Part shown: one piece after another, positions 52,177 through 64,000 of the stretch
How the letters are laid out: each line of letters opens with the position of its first letter
Numbering within the stretch: position 1 is the stretch's first letter
Assembly (NCBI GenBank): GCA_029449235.1
Contig: JANATG010000007.1
Location: forward strand, 2,604,001 to 2,668,000
DNA: 64,000 bases
Source of the DNA: Linnemannia schmuckeri
Lineage: Eukaryota > Mortierellomycota > Mortierellomycetes > Mortierellales > Mortierellaceae
Reading direction: 5' to 3'
Translations under genes and position numbers: made by a program
Notes under the pieces: generated by a model
The model's input: only the letters and a program-made list of their open reading frames with translations
Told to the model about the DNA's origin: nothing
Database searches by the model: none

Positions 52177-54141
52177 ATGTCATTCTTTGCAAAGAGACAA
52201 ACAACGGCAGGATCATCCTCCGCCGCCGCAAACATTGCTGCTGCTGCAGCCAACAAGCCCTGGATTGAGAAATAGTGAGTGTTGCACTTCAAGGAAGGAA
52301 TCTCGGACAATTCACCATCATACCTCCGCTAGCACATACATCGCTATTCACAGACATCGATGTCCAAGACATGAATGAGAGCGATCACTTTGAACTAAGA
52401 GACAGGAAGGACGCACTGATCAGGAATAGGCTCAAACGGAAGTACTGACATTTTACCCTCTGTTGCCACCATTTTTTTTTTTTTTTTTTTTTTTTGGCTT
52501 TCTAGTCGTCCAAAGACCATGGATGATATCAGTTCACAAGAGCAGGCCGTCGCTGTTCTGAAAAAGACAATGGAATCTCAAAACGTACGTTTACATTAGG
52601 AGCCGCCATGCTATTTTTTTTTGTTGTTATAAACATCGCATTGATCACGCTGGCGAGGGCTAAACTGAGCAACTTTTTTGATGCTGTTTAGTTGCCACAT
52701 TTGCTTTTTTATGGACCTCCAGGAACAGGAAAGACATCAACTATTCTCGCCCTTGCCAGAGACATTTATGGGTAAACAGCTGAGAGAATTTGACATTTAG
52801 GGCCGATACGCGGATTATGGATAACTCGGACACCAAGACTAACATGTGCTTCCTTGTTCTTGTAGACCAGAGATGATCGGGTCGCGTGTCCTCGAGCTCA
52901 ACGCATCAGACGAGCGCGGTATTCAGGTCATTCGTGAAAAAGTCAAGAATTTTGCCCGCTCCACCGTCTCTCACAACATTGGGTACGTCTCTTTGACAGA
53001 TGTGTGCAAATAGCCTGCAGGCAAATCTCCACAGTCAGAAAGAAATGGCCTTTACTAACTACAGCTGAAAACTTACGTCAAGTAGAAATCAGAGCTGCCC
53101 ACCATACAAGATCATCATTCTGGACGAGGCAGATTCAATGACAGCAGACGCCCAGTCGGCACTTCGCCGAACCATGGAGACATACTCTAAATTGACCCGC
53201 TTCTGTCTGATCTGCAACTATGTGACCCGTATCATTGAACCTCTGGCTTCGCGTTGCGCAAAGTTCCGGTTCAGACCCCTGGAGGAGAAGCACAGCAAGG
53301 AGCGTCTGGAGATGATCTGTCGCCAGGAGGAAGTCAATATCTCGCCCGAGGCCATTTTGAGTCTTATTCGGGTATCTGAGGGCGATCTGCGGAAAGCCAT
53401 CATGTACCTCCAGAGTGCCTCTCGGCTCATGGGCAAGGGCACAGAGATTAGTGAGGATGCTATTGCGGATATTGCCGGTGTAAGTCGTTTCCCTTCTTTT
53501 CTGCTTCCTCTTTTTGTCCTCGTTGCCACCTTGTTCCCATCCCGCTCATCTGTCATATCTCCTTCTCTCTCTTTCTACCGTTCCCTTTTTTTTTATTTCG
53601 GTTTACTCTCTTTCGCAATCTCTTTCCTCGCTATTTCCTTTCTCCTTGTACTATTCCACCCCCTCTCGCTACAGTTTCTTCTGTATCTTTCTTCTTCCTC
53701 GCTCTTGTTATTGCTCTATCTCAATTATTTCTATTCCTGTGTCCCCTTGTATATCCTTATTTTCCACTTACCTCCTTTTTTCACCAAGCTACACACACTT
53801 ACATAACACTAATTATATTATCTTTGATGCCAATCATCTCTTGAATGAAACACTAGACGGTACCGGAATCAGTGATTGATGGACTGGAGGGATGCTGGTT
53901 GAGCAGGGAGTACAAGAAGATTGCGACCGAGGTACAGAACGTTATTGCGGATGGACATTCGGCGGCCAAGGTGCTTTCGCAGCTGCATTCTAGGCTTTTG
54001 AAGAACGAACATCTGAGCCCGTTGCAAAAGGCCAAGGTGGCCGAGGTCTTTGGAGACATGGACAAGTGTCTCTCTGATGGAGCCGATGAGCAGTTGCAAC
54101 TCCTTAGTATGATGACCCGTGTCTCAACTATCGCTGCGTGA
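52177..54141 (+). CDS. RFC4: Replication factor C subunit 4 (clamp loader ATPase)
   Basis: Six exons: join(52177..52274, 52506..52584, 52692..52771, 52866..52982, 53086..53479, 53857..54141), 350 aa, all phases agree. One of the small RFC subunits that load PCNA onto primed DNA in the nucleus. Seen: KYRP start of the AAA+ core, Walker A GPPGTGKTST, ELNASDERGIQVIREKVKNF, Walker B IIILDEADSM, arginine-finger/SRC motif LASRCAKFRF, and a C-terminal collar ending DKCLSDGADEQLQLLSM, which identifies human RFC4 / yeast Rfc2 rather than the other small subunits. A short Ala-rich N-terminal leader MSFFAKRQTT precedes the core. The 377-nt last intron is strongly pyrimidine-rich. A donor-like GTGAGT overlaps the stop; using it would add at most one residue. 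Confidence 0.95.
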
Positions 54142-54437
54142 GTCTTTTCTTTTGTAGTCCATAGATACACAACCGTACAACTTGCTTCATTACTTTTCTC
54201 GTTTAACAAAAAAAAAAAAAGAAAAAAAAAAAAACTGGAAGAGAAACAACTGATCAGGCAATAGAATGGAGACCTTGGTATATCGTTTTATGATAGCGAA
54301 GCCAATTTTATTTAAAACAAAGGCTGCAAAAGTGGTATGGTACAGACATAATACTACAAAATAGGGTAGAAGGGAGAATTGTATTTGATTGTTATAAAAG
54401 AAAAAGAGGGACTATTACTTGTGTCTCTCCTCTTCGC

Positions 54438-54848
54438 TTAGGTGCGCTCACCACGGAGACGGCGGGCAAGGTGAATATCCTTGGGCTGGATGGTAACACG
54501 CTTGGCGTGGATGGCAGCCAAGTTAGTGTCCTCAAAGAGGGAAACGAGGTAGGCCTCAGAAGCTTCCTGGAGGGCACCGATGGCAGAGGACTGGAAGCGG
54601 AGGTCAGTCTTGAAGTCTTGGGCAATCTCACGGACGAGACGCTGGAAGGGGAGCTTGCGGATCAAGAGCTCAGTCGACTTTTGGTAGCGACGAATCTCAC
54701 GAAGAGCGACGGTACCGGGGCGGTAACGATGGGGCTTCTTAACACCTCCGGTGGCGGGGGCGGACTTGCGGGCAGCCTTGGTGGCGAGCTGCTTGCGGGG
54801 AGCCTTTCCTCCGGTGGACTTGCGGGCGGTCTGCTTAGTACGGGCCAT
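54438..54848 (-). CDS. Histone H3
   Basis: Complete 136-aa core histone, starting MARTKQTARKSTGGKAPRKQ, with all usual modification sites (K4, K9, S10, K14, K27, K36, K79 contexts). QSSAIGALQEASEAYL and NLAAIHAKR show the fungal form without the usual Cys110 and with an SSAIG signature close to H3.3. It packages DNA in nucleosomes. Coding part has no intron, but the 5' UTR does (see next entry), which suggests a polyadenylated, possibly replication-independent transcript. Tail-to-tail with RFC4, whose stop is 296 nt away; head-to-head with the UBTD gene. Confidence 0.98.
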   Translation of the reverse strand: MARTKQTARKSTGGKAPRKQLATKAARKSAPATGGVKKPHRYRPGTVALREIRRYQKSTELLIRKLPFQRLVREIAQDFKTDLRFQSSAIGALQEASEAYLVSLFEDTNLAAIHAKRVTIQPKDIHLARRLRGERT

Positions 54849-54857
54849 TTTTATGTT

Positions 54858-55006
54858 CTATAGGTAGGTGATGGGTTGTAGAGAAGGGTGGGTGGTTATT
54901 GAGTAAGGGTGCTGTTGTTGTCATCGAGGAGTGTAAACAGAGTGTGCGATATGGTGTCATTACATAGGATAAAAAAGTAGAGGACAAGTGGGTTGTATGT
55001 GCTTAC
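54858..55006 (-). other. 5' UTR intron of histone H3
   Basis: Minus strand has donor ACAAG/GTAAGC at 55007/55006 and acceptor ACCTATAG/AAC at 54858/54857, nine bases upstream of the ATG. 149 nt. Not verified by transcript data. Confidence 0.6.
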
Positions 55007-55600
55007 CTTGTGTGTTTTGAAATGAGTGGGAAGAGTGAGATGAGAAGGATGAGGAAGAAAAAAGAGAAAAAAGAAAAAAAGAAAAAAGTGGGAATCGCTT
55101 AGTATATTAGAGAAAAATGAGCTTGTAGCTCTAGTTTCTTAAGGGCAAGCCACGCCCCGTATTCGCAGGGAGAATGTTTTCCTCCCCTCCTCAGTTGGTG
55201 TGGTCATCGGCAGCGATTTCTAATATTGTGAAAAGGATGTCTGAAAAACACTGTATGTTTGCTTTTTTTTGCACGGCGAAGAGGGGCCAAAAAAATCAAA
55301 ATCGCTGCCGCAAAAAAAATCACTGCCGAAAAGTTTGAACCAAATTTTAATTTTCTCTAATTGAATGCCTCCCATCACGTGTAATGTATTTCTCTAATTG
55401 ACGATCGCTCCTGCGCGGTAAGTGCCGTGGGATGAGGCGAGGAGGTTGTCGCTCGGCAAGAGCCCTTTCATGTCTTCCCATGGCATGGCCCTTGGGATGG
55501 AGAATGGACACACAACACCTTCATCCTCTACACTTCACTCACACCTTACACTACAACTTTGTTCTTGTCTTGAAAAGAGAGAAGAACATTGAAAGAAACA
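55007..55600. promoter_or_regulatory. Divergent promoter region of H3 and UBTD-like gene
   Basis: The two genes face away from this stretch. A 12-bp element CGGCAGCGATTT at 55208-55219 recurs in inverted orientation at 55299-55310 (AAATCGCTGCCG), with a one-mismatch copy at 55317-55328. An A/T-rich part follows. No histone-specific element known to me was recognised. Confidence 0.5.
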
Positions 55601-56771
55601 ATGGGTTGTTGTTCAAGTACACCGGTTGACGACGATTCCGAGTCCGGCTACGGCGGTATGTTACTCGCTACTCGCTATTCGTCACAGCTATAAACCCATG
55701 TAAAGGCCAGAGACATGACTGCTAAGCTGACCTCAACATGCCGCTCTTCCTGCGTGTATACCCTCCACCTGGATAACAAAATACTAGGCCGTAAAATACT
55801 CGCACTTAAGAGTCATCGCTGGAACGCCCCAGCTCCGCCACCGACAAGAACTCAGCTGGGGCGTGAGAGGGAAGAGTTCTGGGACACCGCCCCCATGTAT
55901 GACGTACGTCGTCGTTTCTTTTTTTTTTTGTTTTTGTCTCGACTTTTTGGCTCGACAATCTTCGAGACTTAGGATGTTTACCTACCTGGAGTCACCATCT
56001 ACACCCATCCATTTACAAACCCTTTATTTGTTCTTGTTTTTTGTTTTGTGCTTTTAAAACAAACAGGGACGGGCGGAGGTTTGGCAGGCATTAAGGGCAG
56101 CTTGTTGTGACGCCGAGAACGATGCAGACCAGGTACAAGCCATCCTGGATGCAGCTCGCATTACCGTTCCCTCTTACATCACCCCTGAACTCTCCGCTGC
56201 TGCTTCTGGTAACATAGACAGCGCTGAAGGTGGAGGTAGGAGTACGAGTTTTTGGAGGAGTAGGAGAAACCAGAGACAGGATCCGATGGCGCAGTTGGCG
56301 TGTTATGATCATTTAGGGAATTTGTATATCATCCCATTGAAGATTTTGTCGAATCCGGGGAATCTTGTCGAGGATTCTATTCATGATAACGGAGAGGGTG
56401 GCACTAGGAATTCCAGCGCTGGTAGTGGTGGTGATGCGGTACTATCGCCACGCGGGCAACAGCAGCACAAGGATAACACGGTGGCACCATTGGAACAAGA
56501 AGAAGAGGCAATTGTGCGAATCCGACTCTCCAACAGTCAAAAGGAAGTGGCCCTTTCCATCCCTATTGTCCCAGGAGGAGCACCGACAATAACGATTGGA
56601 CAGATCAAGGCACGTTTGGTCAAGGGAGGATGGGTGAGGAGCGAGAGAAGCTTTGTGAGGATGTTGTTCTTGGGTCGAATTCTGGAGGATAAGGAGCAAT
56701 TGGAGGGTATTTCGCATTTTCAGATCGGGGACCAGGGAACTGTTCTCCAGGTGCTTGTCTCTGACCCTTGA
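55601..56771 (+). CDS. UBTD1/UBTD2-like ubiquitin domain-containing protein
   Basis: Three exons: join(55601..55655, 55788..55903, 56067..56771), 291 aa. MGCCSS at the start is a myristoylation plus palmitoylation signal. Then comes the UBTD N-domain: W in KSHRWNAP, REEFWDTAPMYDGRAEVWQA, CCDAENDADQVQAILDAA and ITVPS, followed by YDHLGNLYIIPL. A low-complexity Gly/Ser/Asn linker precedes a C-terminal ubiquitin-like fold (VRIRLSNSQKEVALSIP ... MLFLGRILEDKEQL ... GTVLQVLV). UBTD proteins bind E2 enzymes of the UBE2D type and link to ubiquitin ligases (family knowledge). Length 291 versus about 230 in animals is due to the linker. The tiny first exon is supported by the phase 1 donor GGCG/GTATGT joining to CTAG/GCCGT. 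Confidence 0.9.
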
Positions 56772-58762
56772 ACATAGTAATAAAAAGATCTGAGACTAAG
56801 CATAAGGAAATCGTGTCTAAAAGTAATGCTATGTTGCCTCTGAGTTCTTTTTTTGCGTTGGTTCATTCCATGCTAAAAAGAAGCTCATTTTGTCCAAATT
56901 CATTTTCGAAAACAAGACAGACAGAGAGAGTGAGAGAGCATTGACAAAAAGAAAAAGAGGAAAAAGAAGCTGGATGGCAGGCTGATGTTCGGTGGTACGA
57001 ATACGATCTGGATCGTCGATAGGAATAAAAACACATCAGATGGAGCACTGGTGGCCTTTGTAATTCGTCCTTCTCCTTCGCTGTCTCGTCCTTTCTCTCT
57101 CTCCTCATGACCAACTAGCCTGCCTGCCTTTAGTTCTCATGCATGCATGCAAGAATGCTTCCCCTCCTCCTGCCCTCCTCCTTTGGCCCATTGGAGAGGT
57201 AAAACAAGGGCATCCGCCTATTCGTCCGTTCCCTCTGTGTCCTTCTTCTCCCTCCTCTCATTACCTTACCTTACCCCTTTCACCCCTTCCACCCCTTCTT
57301 TTTTTTCTTCTGCCAATTCTTCCCGCATAAATGCACTGGGCGGTCTGTTTTAAACGTCCCGCCCTCTGGGCCTAGTTTTGGGAAGCGATGGATGGCTGGG
57401 TTCAAAGATGCAGGTTCAGTGCGCCTTGAGCCGTTTGAAAATTTATTGTTGTGGCGGAGACTGACTGACTCGATCGATTCATGCTTCTGCTCCACTTCAC
57501 GTTCTTATTGTGCCTTATTATGTCTCTGTCCTCCTCCCATGATCACGCCAATGAAAGGAAAAAAGAACAGGGAAAAAGGAAAAAGGAATGAACAAGGAAA
57601 AAAAAAAGCCGACGGACGGGGACTCGGCAAAGAAAAAGGAGGTGCCATTTGATTGCTATTTGTTGATAACTTTTGGGCTGGGCGGTGGGCAATGGGCGGT
57701 GGTGGAGTAGATTCTTGCCATGCTCTCGCACTTTTTGATTAGACGGGACACAGGCAAACAATAAAGGAGATGAAGGGATAGGAGGGAGTGTATTTGTGCT
57801 CTATAGATTGTTTTGTTTTTGTGCCTGTTTTGGACTCCTTGGCGGCTAAGTTCCAGGGGTTAAAAGGAAAAAGGGAGGAGCAGTGATCAATAAGCGGGAG
57901 GACTGGAGGGTTTGAACTGAATGTAACGTACAAAAAAGTAGAGGGGAGGAACATGCACATTTGAAGTACAATCACTTGATGCTGGGGGACAGCGTTGTCT
58001 TCCTTGTTCGAATTGCAAATGAGCTGGATAGTAGGAATTGAAGGGACGACGAGTTGGCCACGCACAGAGGTAGAATGGACGAGGAAAGGAAGCGAATTAG
58101 TGTGATAGGATGAGGAGGGTATGATTATTGGCCCTTACATCCCTTTCTCCTGAACAAGGCTGTCCTAGACCACTTGAGTATCAGGGTACGAAAAAGCAAT
58201 AGATGAACAAAGAGAGTAGCACGTCCCTTTCTCTCTTTATTGACTCCTAACATGAGGTATCCCAGTTTTTGACCATTACACTGCCAATGATGAACTTTAG
58301 AAAGAGTATTCAGCTACAACTGTTCAGCTACATGCCTTTCTGCTCATTAGAGAAGAACAAGGGAAATAATCGCGAAACACGACTTGGCTCAACAATGATT
58401 GTTCGTTATTCGCGCGATTGCTCAATAAATGCGGCGAGGTCATTTGGTAAGTCATAGCATGGCTCAAGTCTCCTTGCCTTGAAGGTAGGAAAATGCGAAG
58501 TCAGCAATTGCTGAGAAAGATGTGGACTCATAGAAACCTCTTTCCTCTAAGACGATGATGAGGTGTTAGTGCATGTTGCTCTTACAGAACGATTGACAAA
58601 GAATAAGAAGGGATTAAACCCTATGAAGTACCACAATCCAAAATAGTAAGCAGGACACAAGGGCAGAAGTTTTTGTAGTGAGTTGAGGATTCCTATTTTG
58701 CATTTGCATTGAAAGCAAGCAGGACAGACAAACACACTCCGTGTGGTTGTAAGCAAGGCTGT

Positions 58763-58800
58763 GTAGTTCCCTTCCCTTCCCTTCCCTTTCCCTTTCCCTT
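58763..58800 (+). repeat. (CCCTTN)n simple repeat
   Basis: TTCCCTTCCCTTCCCTTTCCC-type hexamer array of about 38 nt; a shorter run is at 58927-58946. Confidence 0.7.
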
Positions 58801-59248
58801 TCACTTCCTGCTTTACCAACTCGCATTCCGTCAGTTGTCATTTACATATCAGCATTGCTCTGAGCACAGATAGGTTTGCACCCCTCGGCATTGTTCTCAT
58901 CCCCCCGTCTCCCCCTTGTTGCTTTCCTTTCCCTTCCCTTCCCCTCCAGCCTTTTGTTGGTCGATCCCATAGACGACGACATCAACAAAGAGAAGACCTC
59001 GCCGATAGAGATACGCAGACTATCTTTTGTTTTTGCTGTGTCTCCTTTTTTTACTTTCCTTTTATCCCCTCCCTCTTCCTTTGCACATCCCTTCCACTTT
59101 TCTCTTTCATTCTGCAGATTGCTATGATACATCGATGTGTAGATAACCATTTCTACTAATGCGAAACATGGGCGTTGCTATTTTCTCTCTTCTCTTCCAC
59201 TCTTTAACTCTTTGTAGTCTATTAGCCATGTCCTTTATGTTATGTACT

Positions 59249-59287
59249 ACACACACACACACACACAAACACGCACACGCACACACA
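59249..59287 (+). repeat. (CA)n microsatellite
   Basis: Alternating CA with a few interruptions (AAACACG, CACG). Confidence 0.8.
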
Positions 59288-62200
59288 GAAGAAATGCAAC
59301 GGATGCTGCATCTTGCAGGACGGGCATACCCATTACTCATCTGTCGTTGTTGGCAGTTTTCTTTCCCAACTGAACAACAGAGAAGCACGAAGCGAGCATT
59401 GCATAGTCGTTTTTGGTCGTTGGTTTATGCATACACTCGCCAACAGTAACGACAGCCGCGACAGCAACAACAAAATAAATCAACGTTTCATGCTTCTATG
59501 GCTGAATGTGTGTGCGGCTGATGTTGTTTGTTTTTCATTCATGCTTTTCTGGGAAGCGCTTTGTGCTATTTGTTGTTGCTATTTGTATTGACAAGAAAAC
59601 AGGGCATTGTTGGCACTATCGAACAGGTTTTTTTCCTTTTCCTTTATCTTTCCAGGGGTTCATTTCCTTGTTGAAAAGGTAATAAAGGGTCTCACCATGA
59701 TCTACGCTACTTTACACGACCAATTGGATATCGTCAACTACAGTGAAGTAGAGAGGCGCGCGAAAAGTGTGAATGGTTGAAGTAGTGGAAGGAACAGAAT
59801 TGCCTTTCTGTCTCTGTGTATACCCATTTCTCCCGCTCCTGTACATGTGTACTCCAGTATGCCATCCATCCCATCCACGATTACTTGCTATCCCTTCTTC
59901 CCATTCCCCTCGTGTACCAGATGTACCGATAAGTCTTTTTATTTTTTCCCTTCGCCCCCTGTTTTTTTTCTTCTTCCCATGCTTACTTTTAATATGATCA
60001 AAATGCATTGACACCAGCCTTCAACAAAAAGTGGGTGGATGAATGAATCGATGCACTGGTGTTGTTGTGTTGCTGTTCTTTGCTCTTGTTCATTTCCGGG
60101 TCCTCACTTTCCATCGATTTCATTCATTCATTCAATCATCTCCTACCGTCTATCTCTCTCGATTCTCTTCATGCTTCTAACTCGTCTTCATGGTCATACC
60201 CATGGTCAATTGGAAAAATATTAGTAATTGCAAGAAAGGGTAAGAGAGTAAGTGTATGATCCATTTCCATTGCTCTCTAATTTTCGCATGTGGTTCGCGT
60301 AGGGGCAAACGTGGGCGTATTCGTTCAGCACTTCACGTTCCTTTGTTGTTTCCTCTTCTACCTTCTCGCTCCTTCCTTTCTCAATCTGCCCCCCTTTTCC
60401 CTTCCCTTCTTCCAGTTACAGCAAAGAACAATTTCCTTTCACCTTCATAACCTCTCCCTTCTTGTTCTTCGTGCTTACTCTCTTTCGTTCCTTTTTCACT
60501 TCTCATTCTTATTTGTTCTCTCCTTTCCTCTCCCTCATTTTTCTCTCGCACGCACATCCCTCTCTTTGTCTCTTTTCTTCGTCCTCTTTTCTTCCCTCTT
60601 TCTCTTTTCCTTCCCTTTTTAACTCCCCACACTTCCTTTATTTTCTTCTTTCGCATTCTCTTGCGCACTTACCCTCTTGCCTTCTTGCTTACCCACTTGG
60701 CTCCTCTCCAAATTGCTCCATCTTCCTGTATTCACCATCCCTCTTTCTTTCTCTACCCCCTCTCCGCATTGTATTACATTTCACTCAATCGCTTCAGTAG
60801 CGACCCTTCTTTGTCTTCTCTTCCTCTTCTCTCCCTCCATCTTTATCATTCCCTTCCTCTTCTCTCCCGCAACATTTCATTGTGCAACAACCCTCACTAT
60901 TTCCCTTCTCTTCTATTCCTCTCCCTTATTCGCCCCTCCTTTTCCATCCTTTTCCAAGAGCTGACCCCGACTTTTTTTTATACGGTCTCTGAGGTAAGGA
61001 CCCTCCAACTGTCAATTCTTCTGTTTCTTAACTCCACTATCTTTCCTATCTAGCTCTTAATACACCTTTCCATTTCCCTCAAACTGGTCCCAACGTGTGT
61101 TGTCAAAGGAGATCGGGTTTCTTTTTCTTCTTTTCCTTAGTCCTTTGTCTGAACTCCAAAGCGCTCCTTTTATAGTCGCACTTGTAGTTTTTCCCAGCAG
61201 GCCCTCCTTTATCTTCCATCGTTTCATTTTCTCGACTGAAAGACGACAAACGCTGTGTACTGTTTAGTATGTGTAATATTCTTCTCCTCCGACCCCATTC
61301 TCATTGTCCTTTCCACTCTTCGTATCCTTTCCGAAGCAACAACAATAACAACAACCATCTCTTCATGTTCATTCGCCTATCTCTCGTGCAGTTCCAATAA
61401 CTCCACTCGCTCAATATACATCACGCCCTTCCCCCATTGTTACCCATGTCCTTGCTCTGTCTTGTCTCGTCTCGTCCGGCGTGTGGTGGTCCCTGAGCAA
61501 AATAACCTATCACTCTTCGCAACACTTGTCCTCACTTTTCATTTTTATTCCACCTCTTGTCCTCGTCTTCTGATTACCACACTGTCATATTGTATTTCAT
61601 TCATTTCTGTATTGTTGGTGCAAGGTTTTGTTTACATGAATCGAGTATTCTTTACTTTCTTGTTTTCCCCACGCCGCCACTGTCACACCACGCCCTCAAG
61701 CACTCTCGTCTCGTTCATAGCACTTTGCATTCATGCTCGTCTTATCTCCCCCACACACTCTTGACAGTAGCCTGCTGTTGAGCCCTCCCTTTTGTACGTT
61801 TGTTTTCCTCCATTATGTATCAATGCCGTTACGTCCATTGTCATGCATCGAAAAACGAGGCCTCCACGGAAAGAAAAAGCAATGAGGGAGACAGAGAAGG
61901 AAATGAGAACGTTAATGCCTGTCGTCGGTTGCGTCTATTGACGGAGTAAAGAAATGAAAGAAAGAGCAAAAGCAAACAATAACAAAGCCAATTCACACAA
62001 CGCATGGTCCTTGTTGTTGTCTCTCTTTCGATTTCATCGGCAATAGAAAAACAGAGAACGCATGATGTCGGATGCATGAATTAATATGGTTGGCCTTTTT
62101 TTTTTTTTCTTTCTGTCCTTTTTATCTTATTTTCTTTGCTTGTGGCTCTCTTTTGCGACCCCCTGCGCGCAATGCATTGCCCTCTCTCTCTGTCTCTGTT

Positions 62201-63122
62201 TTGTTGTCCTTCTCGGTTTCTCCTTTCTTTTGTCCTTCACACCGCCTGCTTGCCTGCCGGACCGTGCCTTTTTTCTTTACTCTGCATTTTAATATGAAAT
62301 TACACGCACACATTTGACATTTTGTTTTCTGGGTTCTTTTCCACAATGATCTTGTGTTCTTTTTCTCTTCCTTATCTGTTCTTTCTTATCCACTCTTCCT
62401 TAGTATCCTTTATTCGCACTCCCATCGCACTCTTGGCTTTCCTTTCTCTCTCCACAATTGACCTTCCCTCTCAACACATTCACTCAGACTTCATTCCATT
62501 CCCGTTTCCTCATTCAACTCTCGTTATTGTAAGGGCAAACGCAACATCGTGGCCCTGCCAACTCTACGGACATTTCTTCATACCCTCACTCCACCTCGGC
62601 TGCACTCATTAACGATCCCCTCTCTCCTCTTCTTCACCATCTCCATGGAGCGCCTATCTACTAAACTACCTCAACCATACTTCCTTTCTTGCTTTTTTTC
62701 ATGGCTCACGTGGCGCGAATCGTACGCACTTTTTATACTTGTCCCTGCTCCTTTTGTTTTCACCCTCCCCTATATCATCTTATGAATGCCTAAAGTTGCA
62801 AAAACGTACCTCAAGCGAGGGGGGAAAGATGGGAGCTAGTGTTAAAATTTTCTTTATTTCATGTGGGCTCTCCGTATACCTCTCCTACATTGAATCTTTT
62901 GTTTTCTTTTCAGTATCGTTCTACGAACATACAGACCTTGCATAAAAGTGATGAACATAAACGCGCTGTTCAACCTTGACGCGTCGCCACTGATTTCATT
63001 AAAAACTGATCACTTAATTGAAACTCCCTTCCCTCGTCTCTGATAGGTTGCTATTTATCTTTCCATCAGTAATCAAACATATCAGTTGCCACCAACCTTC
63101 TTTGTCTCTCATAACGAACTGA

Positions 63123-63734
63123 ATGCCCGAGCAGACAGACAAACGCCGCTCCTGGTGGGGGATCCTGACGCCGTCAGAAAAGGTCCCTCAAAGCCTCTCG
63201 GGGACAGTGCGCTCTTCTCAACCAGATCTGTTTGCAGGATACATGGCCTCTCAACGTCCCAATCACCAAGACACAGATATCAAGGCCCGGATGCTGGTCC
63301 ATAACCAGCACGACCCGGACTTTATGGCCTCGACCACTACGGTGACAACCACCAAATCCGAGCATTCGGAAACCGGCAGCAACAATGGAAGCTCAAATCA
63401 TATCGACGGCACACAGTCATTACGACGGGTCCCCTCGAAACTAGACCTGTTCAAGAAATCGACGCTCTCGAAACGTAACAAGAACAAGGACAAGGGCCCT
63501 TCAAAATTTGCAACGATCACAACCGCTTGGTCATCCAGTCGATCGACACTACCGGGCAGGACTGCCGTGGGCTCTGTCTCGAGCACCACCGTGGATCATT
63601 CTGAAAAGGTGGCTTCGATGGAAGAGCAACAGCGGTTACAGCAACAACAAGAGCAGCAGCAGCAGGATGATGTTATGGTCTTTTCGATTTCTGAGCAGCA
63701 GGACCTGGTCGATGGTGAACGGGAACGTGATGTG
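63123..63734 (+). CDS. Unknown polar, Gln-rich protein, first exon (partial)
   Basis: ATG 63123 opens a 204-codon exon, MPEQTDKRRSWWGILTPSE at the start, ending at a clear donor GATGTG/GTAAGC (63734/63735), phase 0. The protein is Ser/Thr/Gln/Lys-rich and predicted disordered, with a basic stretch LSKRNKNKDKGPSKF near residue 115 and a Gln-rich run after EEQQR near 165-180, consistent with a signalling or cytoskeletal scaffold. No domain in this exon; the remaining gene lies past the right edge. WWGILTP at the N-terminus could be a short linear motif. Codon choice and composition differ sharply from the upstream pyrimidine-rich DNA, supporting real coding. Confidence 0.75.
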
Positions 63735-64000
63735 GTAAGCCCCACTTTACTTGCCTGACACACAGACCCTCATACGGCCTTTTTTATTTCGTGAGATGGT
63801 TTTATTTTTTTACTTTCGAGTCAAGAAATGCTCTCAGAAGGGGTGAGAAAGGGAGGGAGGAAAGACAAGAAGAAACGCATCATCCCCTTGCTTTGTCACA
63901 GCTTTCCTTTTCGTGTTTTTATAATCTTTGAGCTCATCCTTTCTTTTTTTTTTTGGTCCTCTAACTCGCTCTTTCCTTTTTACCTCCCTTTCTTTTTCAC
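63735..64000 (+). other. Intron of the last gene, cut by the window edge
   Basis: Begins GTAAGC, pyrimidine-rich towards the right edge with T runs; no acceptor followed by a convincing coding frame is seen before 64000. Confidence 0.5.

Larger units (their letters stand above)
56772..63122. other. 6.3-kb gene-poor, pyrimidine-rich stretch
   Basis: No frame with a recognisable domain or convincing start on either strand. From about 60,300 to 62,700 the plus strand is very rich in C and T. Repeats: (CCCTTT)n at about 58763-58800, (CA)n at about 59249-59287, TTCATTCATTCA at 60118-60134. AATAAA signals for the UBTD gene are just after 56771 (AGTAATAAAAAG at about 56777). The long open frames of 100-170 codons between 60,000 and 62,700 are S/F/L/P-rich and occur in several frames at once. 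A long 5' UTR or promoter of the gene at 63123 is possible. Confidence 0.5.

Noticed and set aside
54471..54863. 130-codon open frame opposite histone H3
   Set aside because: It is the antisense of a highly conserved, GC-rich coding sequence; composition alone keeps it open.
60462..61764. Several 110-170 codon frames on plus
   Set aside because: Pyrimidine-rich DNA gives stop-poor frames; several frames are open at once and none resembles a protein family.

Overview
The window is eukaryotic and most likely fungal. Genes carry many short introns (about 60-380 nt, GT..AG), histone H3 is intronless in its coding part and yeast-like, intergenic DNA is rich in poly-A/T and pyrimidine tracts, and there are decayed TKL kinase, F-box and ribonuclease-inhibitor-type LRR sequences. 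This mix fits Mucoromycota, and within it Mortierellaceae-like genomes. That placement is inference from gene content; no marker gene was compared.

Left part (1-14 kb) is accessory DNA. It holds a dead kinase relic, a two-exon unknown gene, a telomere-like minisatellite, and an intact secreted 172-aa protein whose mature part looks like the C-terminal region of bacterial shufflon PilV pilins (probable bacterial origin). Next comes a very large inverted repeat: arms of about 2.2 kb (6006-8199 and 11354-13547) are mirror images around position 9776.5. Each arm carries the same small cysteine-rich secreted protein gene. The 3.15-kb spacer holds a broken Tc1/mariner transposase and a frameshifted F-box/LRR gene. 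The outer end of the right arm abuts a fragment resembling the F-box family found further right.

14.8-17.8 kb is a two-gene PIF/Harbinger-type DNA transposon: a 502-aa partner protein and an intact 414-aa DDE transposase, convergently arranged.

18-43 kb is a tandem array of one large F-box/LRR-like protein family, all on the minus strand. Two copies are intact (785 and 789 aa) and six are broken by stops and frameshifts. A small secreted protein gene (27.3-27.6 kb), a lone LRR module and an orphan first exon of a membrane protein lie between copies.

43-64 kb is conserved housekeeping DNA: a 13-exon CLC chloride channel/transporter gene (1275 aa, every intron phase closes) in which the gating glutamate of GKEGP is glutamine; a small DUF1761-like membrane protein gene with an apparent 2-nt frameshift; replication factor C subunit 4 (six exons); histone H3; and a UBTD1/2-like ubiquitin-domain protein diverging from H3. 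A 6.3-kb pyrimidine-rich stretch without recognisable genes follows, then the first exon of an unknown polar, glutamine-rich protein that runs off the right edge.
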